From Omphalotus guepiniiformis (taxonomy: Eukaryota > Basidiomycota > Agaricomycetes > Agaricales > Omphalotaceae): a DNA stretch of 64,000 nt. The notes below the pieces were generated by a model. The model was given only the letters and a program-made list of their open reading frames with translations. It did not search any database and had not been told where the DNA came from. Location: contig JAQOOI010000017.1 in assembly GCA_028554645.1 (NCBI GenBank), positions 558,001-622,000 of the forward strand, written 5' to 3'. Every line of letters starts with the position of its first letter. Position 1 is the first letter of the stretch. The translations under genes and the position numbers were made by a program. This document shows, piece after piece, positions 49,701-61,770 of this stretch.

Positions 49701-50203
49701 GTGCGGGCGGGGCAGGGCGCCACTGTCTTGATTCACGAAGCAACGATGGCGGATGACCAGGAGGAGATGGCACGACAAAAGGCGCACAGTACACTTGGTC
49801 AGGCATTAAGCATCGGGCAAAGGTCAGTCCCGTCTACCCCCATTTCACTTTGAGGGCCCGCTGAATGTCTTCTAGGATGAACGCTAAAAACATTCTCCTG
49901 ACGCACTTCTCTGCCCGATATCCAAAAATCCCTCACCGCTTGGAAAACGTGAAAGGTGAAGACAAAAACGATGGGGAAGCGAAGAACTCTGAAGCACTTG
50001 AAGAAGTTGCTATGATTGAAGACGACGACAAGGCCGTAGTCGCCTTTGCTTTCGATCACGCCGCTATGAAGATTGATAATATGTGGAAGATCAAGTTCTA
50101 TTTGTCCGCATTAGAGAAGAGCTATCAGGAGACGATAGCGGAAGTTGGTGAGGAAGAGGCCGAAGACATGGCTTTGCTTGAGCATGACGTCAACGTGGTG
50201 TAG
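46735..50203 (+). CDS. trz1: Long-form tRNase Z (ELAC2/Trz1), tRNA 3'-end endonuclease
   Basis: A full-length gene with about ten exons starting at ATG 46735 ([20 protein letters not shown]). The N-terminal half is the degenerate metallo-beta-lactamase domain of long tRNase Z ([38 protein letters not shown]). The C-terminal half is the active domain: [33 protein letters not shown], zinc motif [11 protein letters not shown] (near 49090), [23 protein letters not shown] and [14 protein letters not shown], with AFDHAAMKI near the end. It cuts the 3' trailer from pre-tRNAs in nucleus and mitochondria. An inserted basic/serine segment ([16 protein letters not shown], near 47345) may serve as a nuclear signal. 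Length and domain order match family norms. All catalytic motifs look intact. Confidence 0.95.
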
Positions 50204-50558
50204 GAGGGCGCTAGTAGTTGTCGGAAAAAAAACCGAGTGCAGAATTCGGAAAAGTAGAAGTAAATTATAATTTACTACATCATACATTGCGCAAGTACTG
50301 TAGCGTACAAGAAGGAAAATTAGACAGAAGCTAAAGAAAATTCTTCGGAGGTGCATTCTGCTGTGAGAACTAAGGATTCAAAGAACACGAAGATAACCGT
50401 CTGAGTTGTTCTCCTACTGTAGGCACACTGCATTCTAAATAGACGTGATCAAACAGATACAACAACTAAGGTACTAATACTTCCATCTAATACACGTCAA
50501 GTCCAACAGAGACCACGACAGTCACACAACGAAACCATTCAAGTGTACAACATACGCC
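50204..50558. other. Convergent 3' intergenic region
   Basis: 355 AT-rich bases between the stops of tRNase Z (+) and the YTP1-like gene (-). No gene is seen. Confidence 0.55.
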
Positions 50559-52667
50559 TCAATCGGATTCATCTTCCTCGTCTCCCCCCAGTATGTGATG
50601 CGAAGCCTGGTTCACGCTGTCACGATTCGGTACTCTAGCGTACCACTTGGACCGTACAGGCGTCTGTACTAGTTCGATATTGTTCGTGGCGTTATCGTTG
50701 AGCGTCTGTGCATTCCGTCCACTGACACTATACAGGTGAATGAGGCTGACGATGAGGGTGTATAGTACAAATGAAAGGCTGCAGAAGATATCCAGGGGAA
50801 ATGTGAATATGGCCCCATGGCCGGGCTTACGGCGAAATAAAGCTGAAGGTACAAACCTGAACATGATGAGAATATATGTAACATGGTCCATCCCATTTTC
50901 GTGCACATACTCCAACTCTTCGTCAGTAGCTGACATGAATAATAAGCTAGAAAGTGACAGGATTGTGTTAGTGACGACACGTGTTCCCTGGAGATAGTAG
51001 ACAATACCCTGCAGAAACGAGTAACTGGAAGCCCAACCGAGTAGTGAGTAAGTCATCGTCATCCACAAAAAGGCATGTCAAGCAGAACTTACGAAAGGAG
51101 GCAAATGACGGAACGCCCTCGCAGCAGAGCTGGCTCTTTCAGTCGCACTGGGCGTGGTGGGATCCCTTGGACTTTGAAGCGGGTCAGCCAATGTATGTTC
51201 GCTGTGGCTATCATCGTCTAGGCCGTCAGCTGTGGAAGTGGAAGAGAAGAAGCATATTTCAATGATTCTGGTGACACCCGCAAGCTCAAGGGTATAGCCA
51301 AACATTGTGTGTACCTAACGCGGAAAGAGAATAAGTCAATACATGATTATATCAGTATTATGACACGTACTCGTGTTGAGATTGCCAGAGCTTGAGCATG
51401 GTTGGACATTCCCCAACCGGTCAGAATGATTCTAGATAAGGCATTAGGCAGTGCGCAAGTGATATACTGAGAATGATGCATACATGATAGATGGGACGAC
51501 GTTCCTCTATGATTTTGGGATAGTCAATTGACACAGCATTGCAGATGGAAACTAATTATTCACATACCTGGTTTTTTCGAGCAAGAAAGATCCCGAGAGC
51601 ACCGCCAGCCCACCCTTTACGTATATCAGAAACATCGGGGTCAGAATAGATGTATGGTAGGCGTACAGAGAACTCCAAGGATACTAAGTCACAGTGAGTG
51701 AAAGAAATACACGTCATTCGTAAATATGAACTTACGTGTGCTGCATGTCCTTCACGGACCAAGTTGATCCACGGTGCTCGGTGAAGGTATTGACTGGATA
51801 CAGCGTAAGATTCAATACTAACCAATGGTCAACAATTACTCACCTATGCCCTGGAACAAGCGTTGGTCTGATCATCCTTTGTTGTGCTGTGACAAGATTT
51901 GCTTACCCAGAGCATGATAACCCTTCTTAGTCATTAGCAATCACATGTAATCAAAAAGACAGAAAAACCTCACCATGAGTCCCACCACTCGGGGCTGCGT
52001 CCGCTCCGTCTAACCCAAGCCTCGCCAACTAGAAGAAGGATGGCCATAATAGTTCCATACGCGATGAACCCGCTGCCCATGATGTAGTGAGCAAGACACT
52101 GCCCCAAGTGACCTCCCCGACAGTATCCACGGAATGTTATTGCACCAAATAGCATCTGCACCCATCCAATGATAGGGTACGCCTTCCCAACAACACCGTG
52201 TGCGCGAACAGCATATGGGCGAATGGACCTTTCGTTGATATGAAGCTTCAGATATATGCCGAGAACAAGCTGAGAAACGATTGGAATGAACATAATCGAC
52301 GCCATCGTTCCATGAGCGCCAGCCAAGAATTGGCGTCCTTTATGTGAATGCCCCAGAATGTAACCACCCGCGGTAAGAGCAAAGCCAGTGCTCTTAAGAC
52401 ATAGACCGTCAGTTCGATCTCTGGGCTGAAAGTTAAATTGCGTACCTGCAAAGGAACATGCCATCTGCTACGAGACAGTCCAAGTACCATGCCAGTTGGA
52501 AACAATACTCCCCATACAAAGGCTTGCAGGAAAATGTGTATCCAAAGAATTGCATCGACTGGCTTCATGTCGTTGTCCGCGTCCAACTCGTCGTGATGTT
52601 CATGAGCAAGAGTTAATGAAGCGCATAATATAGAGGCAAACGCCGGTATCCAAGGCTTGAAAGCCAT
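50559..52667 (-). CDS. YTP1-family polytopic membrane protein (DUF2427 + Ytp1 domains)
   Basis: Starts at ATG 52667 with a signal peptide ([20 protein letters not shown]) then a His-rich stretch, [19 protein letters not shown]. The DUF2427/cytochrome-b561-like part follows: [112 protein letters not shown]. The Ytp1 C-terminal multi-pass region occupies 50.6-51.8 kb ([34 protein letters not shown]) and ends in an acidic cytosolic tail. Conserved His residues in the first half resemble b561 haem ligands. The role is not known; proteins of this type are found in fungal membranes. It is divergent from the SPRY gene, 198 bp away. Confidence 0.88.
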
Positions 52668-52865
52668 TTTGCGACGGGTAACCGTACTGTATAAGTACAA
52701 CCAATAGATGAAGGTTCCAGTGGAAGGAAAGAGGCGGCGCGTGCTTCCCGAACAAGTTTGGCTGATGATTTTGTCATATATGCTTTGTCATATGTTGGGT
52801 GTAAAGCTGTGTTGTGGCCATGCTTTGGAAATTGTGGCCAAACTTATTCTGAATCTCGAACTGTC

Positions 52866-53939
52866 ATGTCTTCCTTCTTCAAGAGCTTCAAATCCCATAA
52901 ATCTCGCAAAGACGATCCAATATCGGACTCTGGCTCAAAAATATCTCAATCTAGCTATTACTCTACGCAACCTCCGGAATGGGCGCCTGCTCCAGAAAAA
53001 TCTGTACGCAGCACACGATTCATTCGGAATGTACATGTCTAGATTCTTCAATAATATTTAGCATGCGTTTGGAAGAATCAGTGATGCTCCTGAAGAAGAT
53101 TATCAAGCTGCTATTGACTTCTGCCTGACATATCCTCTAAGTCCACCGGTCCTCGTCCCATCTCATGCTGTCGATCGAATTAGAGCAGAAGGGAGCAGAG
53201 CATGGGGTATCGAGATACCAGATTCACAGGGTTACAGACGCTTCTCTGGTCGTATTGAGAATATCCCTCCTGCATCAAAGTCTCCAGGAGTCGTACGTGT
53301 AACCACAGATTCGAGGTGCAGCGATTTTTGTCTATTGAGCGATCTTCCGATTATTGCTGGTCTGTACGATGTGTCAGGGAGAACGGGTGTTTATTTCGAG
53401 GTTAAAATACACAAGATGAATCCTCCAAGGTCATTAATTGCGATAGGTATGTTCCCTTTGTGGGATGACTTGCACGGTGGCGCCTTCATAAAGCCCCCTA
53501 TTTAGGTACGGCGTGTCGCCCATATCCTCTTTGGCGTCTCCCAGGTTGGAATCGAGAGAGCTCGGGCTTACACCTCGACGACATGCGGAAGTTTTTCGAG
53601 GATCCCGACGGAGGACGTGACTACGACGCTCGCCTTAATCGCGTAAGTCCCGGAGACACAATCGGGTGCGGATACATCTACGCTACTGGCTCCCTGTTCT
53701 ATACATGGAACGGATCACGCCTAGGTAACGCGTTCGACGGAATACATCTTCCTCGCCAGAAACTCGATGTTTTCGCTGCGATTGGTGTTGTAGGTGCGGT
53801 GCAGTTTGATGTAAATTTCGGCGGCGAACTGTTTAGATGGAAGGAAGGAAATGAATGGCACTGGAAAGTTGACGGCTTGGTTGGGAGACTGACTGATATA
53901 GGGGGTCCTGCTGAAGACCTCCCAGCATACAGTGGTTGA
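52866..53939 (+). CDS. SPRY/B30.2-domain protein
   Basis: Starts at ATG 52866 (MSSFFKSFKSHKSRKDDPIS), with an intron from 53009 to about 53063 (PAPEKS/HAFGRIS). The middle resembles the region upstream of the SPRY domain in fungal Ssh4/Ear1 adaptors (EEDYQAAIDFCLTYPLSPPV; VPSHAVDRIRAEG). The SPRY core follows: YDVSGRTGVYFEVKIHKMNP, RPYPLWRLPGWNRESSGLHL, DDMRKFFEDPDGG, PGDTIGCGYIYATGSLFYTW and VDVFAAIG-type strand LDVFAAIGVVGAVQFDVNFG. No membrane segment is seen, unlike Ssh4. Ssh4/Ear1 recruit Rsp5 to sort membrane proteins; here a soluble adaptor-type role is only inferred. The tail (PAEDLPAYSG) has no PPxY motif. Confidence 0.88.
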
Positions 53940-54342
53940 CTGATGTTTCGTGGGTGGGTGCTCAATATTTGGAGATCTGTACTTACTGGAACGTACTTAC
54001 TGGATCGGACTTTGTTTCTTTCACTCTAACTGAATCCTTTGTTTTACGTCTTTTCCCAATACTTATTCGCGGAGTTCGGTGTGCCGGCCATCGCCGGCCG
54101 AGGTTAGTGGCAAGTTCCAATTCAAAGTCAAGAACTCAGATCCACTTTGCTACTTTGCTGACACCAACCAGTTTCAGTCTCTAAGCGACCCCAAAGTCGC
54201 GTCCTGTCATTTGTGGCTCTCCGCAAAAATCTATTTCTCGTACTTATTCTCCAAGCAGCTCCTATCGGCAAGTAAATCGTGCGCGACGCGTTTGTCGCGT
54301 TTGCCAACGCTTTACTTGACCAAGGGCATCCTTCAGCACAGG
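53940..54342. other. Intergenic region
   Basis: 400 bp between tandem + genes, containing a small GCCGGCCATCGCCGGC inverted repeat (54083-54098). It should hold the promoter of the RRM gene. No gene is seen. Confidence 0.5.
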
Positions 54343-56733
54343 ATGAGTCATTACACTTATCCTCGTGATAGTCGACGTTACGAAGAACCTTCAGGCTCCA
54401 ATAATTCCAGGGATTATACAAGTTATCGGTACAGCAAGGCAGGAACAGCTGATGAAAGGAAGTACAGTGGCAAGCGAGGCGGTGGCTCAGCGGAGTCTTT
54501 ATTCGACCGTAGGAGTGGAAATCCACCCCCACATACTCCATCGACAAGCAGCTTTAGGAAACGAGAATCTGACTATACTCAAGATACATCCTGTCGGTCT
54601 ACAAAACAAGTCGGCAACAAGGCTGGCATTACCAGGAGCAGAAGCAGAAGTCCGTCCCGTCGAAAAGTACCATTCTCAAGTCGTTCGTCAACCTCAGTTT
54701 GTCATGACGATCGTGGCGGAAGCCTCAGCAAGGAAGGTACGACTTCAATGGGGGAGGGTTATGGCGAGGATGTTCTGGACTCTACGTCGAGCGCTGTCAC
54801 GTATATGAGATTCCAGCGGATTTGCAACCAGCCATTCCTCTTCTGCTCGCCTTTCCGATGTATGACGATGGTCTAATTATTAGACAACTTTGCAGTGCTC
54901 CCTTACTCTTCTGAACCCAACAAACATCTCAAATCACCTGAACGGTACTCTTTTAACAAAGTGGCTTCTAGTCGTGAAAGTTCGGCTCGAGGTGGGGAGC
55001 CTCCCGCTCGTGTGTTAGGCACCAGCACGATTAACCGAGCTTCAAGTCGAACCTTGATCGTACGAAACCTTGCGGTAAGTGTCACAAATGAATACATACT
55101 TGATCATTGTCCTAGAACTAATCAAAACATTATTGCAGTATCAAAGTAATAGTCAAACGGTCAGATGTCATTTTGAGGCGCATGGACGAATTGAACACTT
55201 TGATGATTTAATAAAGAGGAGAGGAATTGCTTTTATAACTTTTGTGAGCTTCCATCTCGTCCTCGGCTGCAGCCAAACGTGTTAATGGTCATTTTACTGC
55301 TGCAGTATGATATGACTTCAGCGGAACGTGCATATACGCGATTACAAGGGTTTGAGATTAGTGGAAGCAAAGTACGCGATTGCTTGCACTTCCAGATGTC
55401 GACATATGATGATGACTGTGCACATGCAGATTGAAATCGAATTCGAACGTCCGAAAGACGGCGAAGCTGACGAAGCTAACAAAGTAAGCCTGTTCAAATA
55501 TCATTTCACGAATGCTCTATCGAATTTAGATCAATACACACAGGTAGAAACAATACCGGCAGTCCTGCAGATCACGCTCAAATATTCAATATCAAGACAG
55601 AACATCGATGATGACGAATTACGTCGAAAGTTTACACAGTTTGGAGAAGTCAAGTCTATCAGGCCAGTTGACAATCAAACAAAGTTCGTTCTCGATCCCG
55701 TCTTTGTCCAGAGTCGAAACTTTTTCACTGACGCGATGCCTGTAGTTCACGCTATCTAGAATTCTACGACAGTCAGGTTAGCTAACTCTCCCGTTTCCAT
55801 GTTCTGGACAGAACGCTCATCAGTTCAAACGGACATTAGAAATGCATGGGAGCTCTGTGTATGAAGGATCAGAGATTGCAAGATGGTATCATGAGTGTGG
55901 TATATGTCGAAAATGATAACAGTACAACTCAAGCAGCCAGCATGCCAGGTTCTTACAGTGACAGGTTCGGCTTCGTATGAACTTCACTTCTGGTCTTTCA
56001 ATGATTGTTGTTTTAGGAAAACAGGACAAGAAACTCACGGAATCCGACAAGTGCAAGGAATTGGTCAGGCCACTGCAACAAAAGACATTTTTAATGCCGG
56101 AATCAACATTCCCGCTCTCAATCTAGATGGTGACAAGCCCATCTTCTCCAAGCTAAACTACGATCGGGACATAGTGAGTCATATAATCTCGCGGAACCTC
56201 CGTACGAAGTTCTGACTGCTCCGCCACTACTAGCTCAATGCAACAACTAGTGATCGCCTTGAGGAAGCTCGAAAGCTACAACAGGTAAGTAGCTGAACTC
56301 TTTAACATTTACCATCGTATCTTATCTCAGAAATTGTTCACTCTTCTAGATGCTTGCTTCCCTCAGTGGCGACAAGTCGAAGTCTACACCTAATATCTTA
56401 TCCACTGCCAATTCGAGCCCATCGCCGACCTTAATTGACTTCCCAGCATTGAGTCGTGTTACCCAATTCATCAATGCCGCGCCTGGACAGGTACCAACAA
56501 TATCTCCCGCACGCTCCGACGCTCCTAACACTATCACAAACTCGACTCCATCCCCGTTCCCGTCTCATGACGCTTATGTCCATACCGATGCAGGGTCCAT
56601 GGTAGCGTCCACGCCCGCTACCAGGAAAGCAAGTTCGGATTCGACCTCGTCCCTGAGTATCCCGGAACTCCTGCAATTGATACAGAAGTGTAATCAATCA
56701 ACCTCAACTTCAACGATACGAAGGACAGGCTGA
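54343..56733 (+). CDS. RNA-binding protein with Mei2-type RRM pair
   Basis: Begins at ATG 54343 (MSHYTYPRDSRRYEEPSGSN) with an Arg/Ser-rich N-terminus (TRSRSRSPSRRKVPF). After several exons come RRM1 (SRTLIVRNLAYQSNSQTVRC; RIEHFDDLIKRRGIAFITFY; MTSAERAYTRLQGFEISGSK) at about 55030-55450, and RRM2 (ISRQNIDDDELRRKFTQFGE; VKSIRPVDNQTNLEFYDS) at about 55560-55830. RNP-like wording RGIAFITFYD and the paired order fit the N-terminal RRMs of Mei2-like proteins. A Ser/Thr/Pro-rich tail (LSIPELLQLIQKCNQS) ends the protein. I see no C-terminal Mei2 RRM. Mei2 itself controls meiotic RNA in fission yeast. Splicing around 54740-54900 is not settled. Confidence 0.75.
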
Positions 56734-57379
56734 TCGTCGAGCCTCCCATGATACTATTGCCTCAAGATTTACATGCTTGCCTTTAGTAGAAAATTGAATA
56801 TCATCAGTCATGGACCCTACAATATGATTTTATGAATATGCTACCGGATGAATTTGCCTATACAACCACCTAACGTAGGATAGTAGTGAGGTGCTCTTGC
56901 CATATAGTATGATTTCTTGAATACAATCTGATACTTACTTACGGTACTTCGCTGACGTATGGCAGGTGTTATGAGGATCAACGAGTGCAGTACTTATTGG
57001 TTAAGTACTACTGATTACACCGAATCAAAATACAACAAGACATCTCTATATGCAGGCCACGAAACACAATTAGATAAGTAATGGATGAAAGGAGGGACTG
57101 TAAAAATATAGTTATGCACAAACGAACGAATAAGGTACCTCAGGAAGAAACGGTGTAACCCAAATAAGATAGGGCATCCGAACTTTTGTCTCAATTTCGA
57201 TTCAGGTGAAAAGTATGGTGAAAAGCACTAAGGTCTGCCACAAGCTTTGAAAGATTTAACTGGCCAGGTCGACGTAACAGCGGATGAGCCTGATTAGACT
57301 CGGCTTGGACTCGGATCTCAGCCATGTTGGGTAGGTGGGTGAATAAGTTACCTCTACCTTGGCCGCCCCTACGTCCGAC
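56734..57379. other. Convergent 3' intergenic region
   Basis: 646 bp between the stops of the RRM gene (+) and the GH5 gene (-). It is AT-rich; no gene or repeat is seen. Confidence 0.5.
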
Positions 57380-59869
57380 CTAGGAAGAGATGTACGGAGC
57401 ACAAACACTAGCATCATGATATGCCGAAGGGTCACGCGTGAGGTACCCTCTCTCAACGCCGTCAAAGTAGGACCTGATAGTGGTTATCGTGAGTTTATAG
57501 AATCAAGTACGTATTGGAATGTAAAAAAGATCCGTATCTGGGAATCCGAGGGATGCGGGGAACAGACGGACAAAGTCGAAATAAGCAACACATACCATTC
57601 TCTCGATAAATTACCAGCTAATGTCGATTTCTCTACTTTGAAGTTCCAAAACTGTTTTGCGTGGATGGAATTGAATAATCAGAACAACATCGGGAGGAAG
57701 GATAGAAAGGAAGAGGGGGAATGAACTTTGAACGAAACATTGCACTCACGACCCACCCGGCACCCTTACTATAAGCCATCTTCTGTGCGTCAGCCCACTG
57801 CATTAGAAACGCGTCTGTCGCGTCGAATTGCGTCGGCAAACCCCATTCTCCGATAAGAATCGAATCAGAGAGTCAATAATCTCCGCGGGAGTTCGACTGA
57901 TATCGTAACGTACCTCCGAACCACAATGGACTATCCCCAAGTGCTGCATCGCTCTGTACACGATTCAGATCTACGGTAGTACGCATTCGCAAGATCGTTG
58001 TAGAGATTTATGTAACAGCGAGGTATAATGAGAGATGAGCGACAAGATTAAGCAACAGCGACTCACTGCAGATGCTGGTCATATATGCGTCCGGATTCGC
58101 AGCTGCCACACCCTTGTAGAAATGTCAGTTTGAAACGTTTATGGATTTGTTGCAACTGTTTTACTTACACCGAAACTAGAAATGGAAGCAGTACCGAAGG
58201 AAAGGGCGATGAATGAATGCATGGGATGTAGGAGGTAGGAGGATGAGCTAGGTACTCACACATAATACAAGTGATTATCGTAAGCCTGAGGACCGATAGC
58301 CGCGTCAGCAGGGTTAGCAGGGTTGTTATTCTGCCAGTTAATATCCATGAAACTATTCCGAGCAATAGCATCTTCAGGTTCAAACCATCCATCAAAACAT
58401 ACGAACAGAACTTACTTCGTAATTAAATTTGTCCTCCTATTGCCCCCTCCCAAATCAAGACTATATCCAGTCTCGGGATTCATAGCAATTTCAGCGAGTA
58501 TCGGAATCGCAGTAGCGATAGCAGCGGTGATATTAGCGTTGAATACCGGTGATTCAATCATGTTTGACATCATCGCTGTTACATTTGTATTCGTTTGAGT
58601 TGAATTTAGAGGTTGCATTCCTTTCACGGGAATTTCAAGGATTAGCTCAGTAGCGCGTACAGCTTCGACAAAGTTCTTTTGAACTGGAAGGTAGTGAGGG
58701 AAGACTGAGGACAGAAGTGATTGAGGATTGAACGTGACTCACAGTATCCATATCCAGGTGTTTGGCTAGCATCCATGATAGGTTCGTTCACCGCCTCTAT
58801 AGCGAACACACTCTCGAACGCGGGGTGCATGTGCGACAGAACTGTCATTACGACGGTCCAAACGAGCGCGCGCTGATAGTTCTTGTCCGTCTGAATTCAA
58901 AATAGCGTATTAGCATAACGAAGGAGCTAAAAGAACATTATGAGAAGCTCACGTAGAACTCAACATCGCTCGTACAACTGAACAAAATGACCATTAGGAC
59001 TATATGTCCTCATATATATCGGTTGTAACAAACTCACTGTCCAGTGAACATTTGATTTGGACTCTGCACACCAGGAAGAGCGTGATGATCTAGGATAGCT
59101 TGAATACCAGCATTCTTGAGCTGTCCCAATCCACGTATCTAAGATTAATGAGTTTAGCCTATAAGTACAGTGAAATTCTAACGCAAACGAACTCACAAGC
59201 TGGGCGAGCCCGCCGCGGGGATAAAACTCTGTGCTGCGGTCAACTAGAGCTTCAACAATCCAGTAACCGAGCTAAGAAGTATGTCAGGTGTGTTTCCAGT
59301 CGTCCATTAAGCGATCTACTCACAGGAATCCGAACGGTGTTGATTCCGTATTCCACTAAAGTATTCACGTCTTGCTGTGTAAACCAAGTAGACCTGATGA
59401 GGGGGAGTTGAGCTCAGCGTATTGCTGGTGTATGTGATAGTGTACTGACCAATGCTTAGCGAATACTTCATCGACCGTGTCGGGATACGCTTTTGCGAAA
59501 GCACTATCGAATCAGTGTTATTCAGTGATCTCGCCGAGTAAACCGAGAAAGGGGATATGTGTACAATTCTGTGGCGATACACTGCGAGCAATCCGAACAA
59601 CTTTGGCCGCCCATGTCAAGCCATTCTGTAGTCCGATATTAGACGACGCGAAAGATTTATGGTCCTATATACGTACCTTGTGGAAGCATCCACGATTCGA
59701 GAATCAACCTTCATGAAGACGCGTAAATCACTAGGTAAGTCGCATGATCAAGGAGTGTAAAGCACCATGAACCCAAGTTGACGCCATAAATTTTATCCTC
59801 TGATCTAACAGCGAGAAACGCTGTACAAAGCCAGGCCAATACGGATACGAGAAAGAGCGAAGAGTGCAT
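57380..59869 (-). CDS. GH5 glycoside hydrolase (exo-beta-1,3-glucanase-like)
   Basis: The gene has many short introns. It starts at ATG 59869 with a signal peptide (MHSSLFLVSVLAWLCTAFLA). The GH5 barrel is visible in order: IYGVNLGSWLILESWMLPQ, EWLDMGGQSCSDCSQCIATE, FAKAYPDTVDEVFAKHW, STWFTQQDVNTLVEYGINTV, ILDHHALPGVQSPNQMFTG, acid/base FAIEAVNEP near 58790, and the nucleophile LWFGEWGLPTQF, whose Glu codon is formed across the intron at about 57860-57910. The C-terminus is VERGYLTRDPSAYHDASVC ... PYISS, stop at 57380. Exo-beta-1,3-glucanases of this type (EXG-like) act in the wall or secreted fluid. An insert between acid/base and nucleophile (SNMIESPVFNANITAAIATA) is longer than in yeast Exg1. 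Confidence 0.9.
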
Positions 59870-59940
59870 GTTAAAGGAGGGGACAGGTTCCAGCTAGCGC
59901 TATGAAGAAACCTTTATTGCGTATCCTAGTTCCCTTGGGT

Positions 59941-59947
59941 CTTTATA
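59941..59947 (-). promoter_or_regulatory. TATA box candidate of the GH5 gene
   Basis: Read on the minus strand, TATAAAG lies about 75 bp upstream of the GH5 ATG. This is a good TATA match at a plausible distance for a fungal gene with a short leader. Confidence 0.5.
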
Positions 59948-61601
59948 TTTGCATCGAAACCGCGGACTTTGAAACTTTGAAATTCTTTAGATCGTTCTTG
60001 ACCAGAACCTGTCGTTTGCCCGATTCTTCTATGTAAGTAACGTTGGTATTATTCAAACGAAGTCGAATTCCCAATTATTGTATTGAATTTTTAGGAACCT
60101 CGGACCGGGTCTTGTAGCGATGCGGCGGTTTCATTCTACCAGAAGAAAGAAACAAAAGAGGACAGAAAAGTGCTCCCAGTATGATGTTGGTACATACTGT
60201 ATTCAGTCCGAAAACGTCTAGGAGTATACGCCATGATTAGACATCAAAAGTGATGAAGCATACTTCACATTACGACAGGAGCGATGCTAAAATAGCCTTC
60301 AGCTTGTCCTGCAGTTTAGTCATCGCTTCAAGCGTCCCGAACTTGCAGTCATGCCAGTTATTCATGTAGAACGTTCAGGTCCTGTGGGTGGATATATGGC
60401 AGGCGGACACACGAAAGTGACGCGTCAGCAGGTTTTTCCATTGCATTCAAGTTGGTCAGATGTCACTTCATACCGCATGCTACAATATTCGAACTCGCCG
60501 CTGAGAGACGTGCATATTATAGTGTGAAACCACATGCATTGACCGAGGGAGTACCTGAAGTAGTAAATGGAAGATGTAGAACGAGCGCGAGCAGTCATGC
60601 TCCTTGACTTGTTGAATTCCTGAGACACGAGAACAAGGAGGCTTGATGGGAAACCTGAGGCTCTTCAGGGCCTTGAGGTACCATCGCAGAGAAGAGTTTA
60701 GAAGCTGAAGAAAGCGAGGGAAATTGACGAAGTCATCCTCAGCCATGGGATTATGATATATTTGGTCGGTCCAACTGGAGGCTTTCGCGTAGCACCATGG
60801 ACATCAAGAATGGTTACTGCTTCCCTCTTCTATTGTAACGGCCATGCTGCCAGCAACGATATACTGCCAGTATGTGAAGCCCCATGTCATTCGACGACAG
60901 TACACCCCCTAGTACACCCAGAGTCTCTCTCAGGATCTCCTCGATACGCAATTGAACAAAGAGCGACCAATTTTCGATGGATCAAAGCTTGAGATGAATT
61001 TCGTGCGACGGTCGCCTGACTCTAGATCTACCAGGTTTCACCGGCACCTTGTGGGTCCTGGATGAAGGAAAAGAGCAGGAACAGAGTGTCGAGTCTTGGG
61101 CACGTGAACTCGGGCTACTTAATTCAAGGTTCGTATGTCCGTTCAACCGATTTATGTTCTTCCAGGTTCTTCCCTGCTTCGTCCTGAATTTCTATCGAAT
61201 TCTGCTAGATCAGCAAAGTATCACAGGAATCGTTAGACTGTCGATGGACGCAGAAACTCTCTGAACCAATGCATCTTCTCACAGATTTACACAACTTGCG
61301 AGGTCCGCCCTAAGTCCTTTCCCCAGGGTTCCGGTGCGTAACTGCCAACGTCCACTTGTACATCACACTCATTTCACATAAGGCTCACATGAGGCTTCAT
61401 ATCACATATCCTTCTTTTAGGCTATTTGCCACCCACATACAGCGTTAAATGACAGATGACACAGATGTGAGCAGCGGCGGTATTTCGGTTGTGGTCAGTG
61501 CCGGTGCACTACCATCTGCATCTGCTACAAGTTGTCATATTCGAAAGTGATGAAAGGTCTATTCGAGCTCAAAAAAGTACCGCCGAGCTGTGATGAAGAG
61601 C

Positions 61602-61610
61602 TATATATAT
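61602..61610 (+). promoter_or_regulatory. TATA box candidate of the lipase gene
   Basis: TATATATAT lies 161 bp before the lipase ATG at 61771, which would leave a leader of roughly 130 bases if transcription begins near 61635. Confidence 0.5.
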
Positions 61611-61770
61611 TGTTGATGAACAGATGATCTACAGCGAGGCACAACATCCTAGGCGCCCTAAGGCCTCAACTAAGGCGGCTTTCTGCATTCCCTTTTCTTC
61701 GTCTTTCTCTTGCTGGTATACACCTCAAAGCCTCCAAGCTTCAGCTCAACCTCAAGCTAGCTTCAGCACC

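Larger units (their letters stand above)
59870..61770. other. Divergent intergenic region of about 1.9 kb
   Basis: Between the starts of the GH5 (-) and lipase (+) genes. A minus frame at 60480-60746 starts MAEDDFVNFPRFLQLLNSSL but has no domain. TATA candidates of both flanking genes lie near its ends. No transposon or RNA gene is recognised. Confidence 0.45.
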
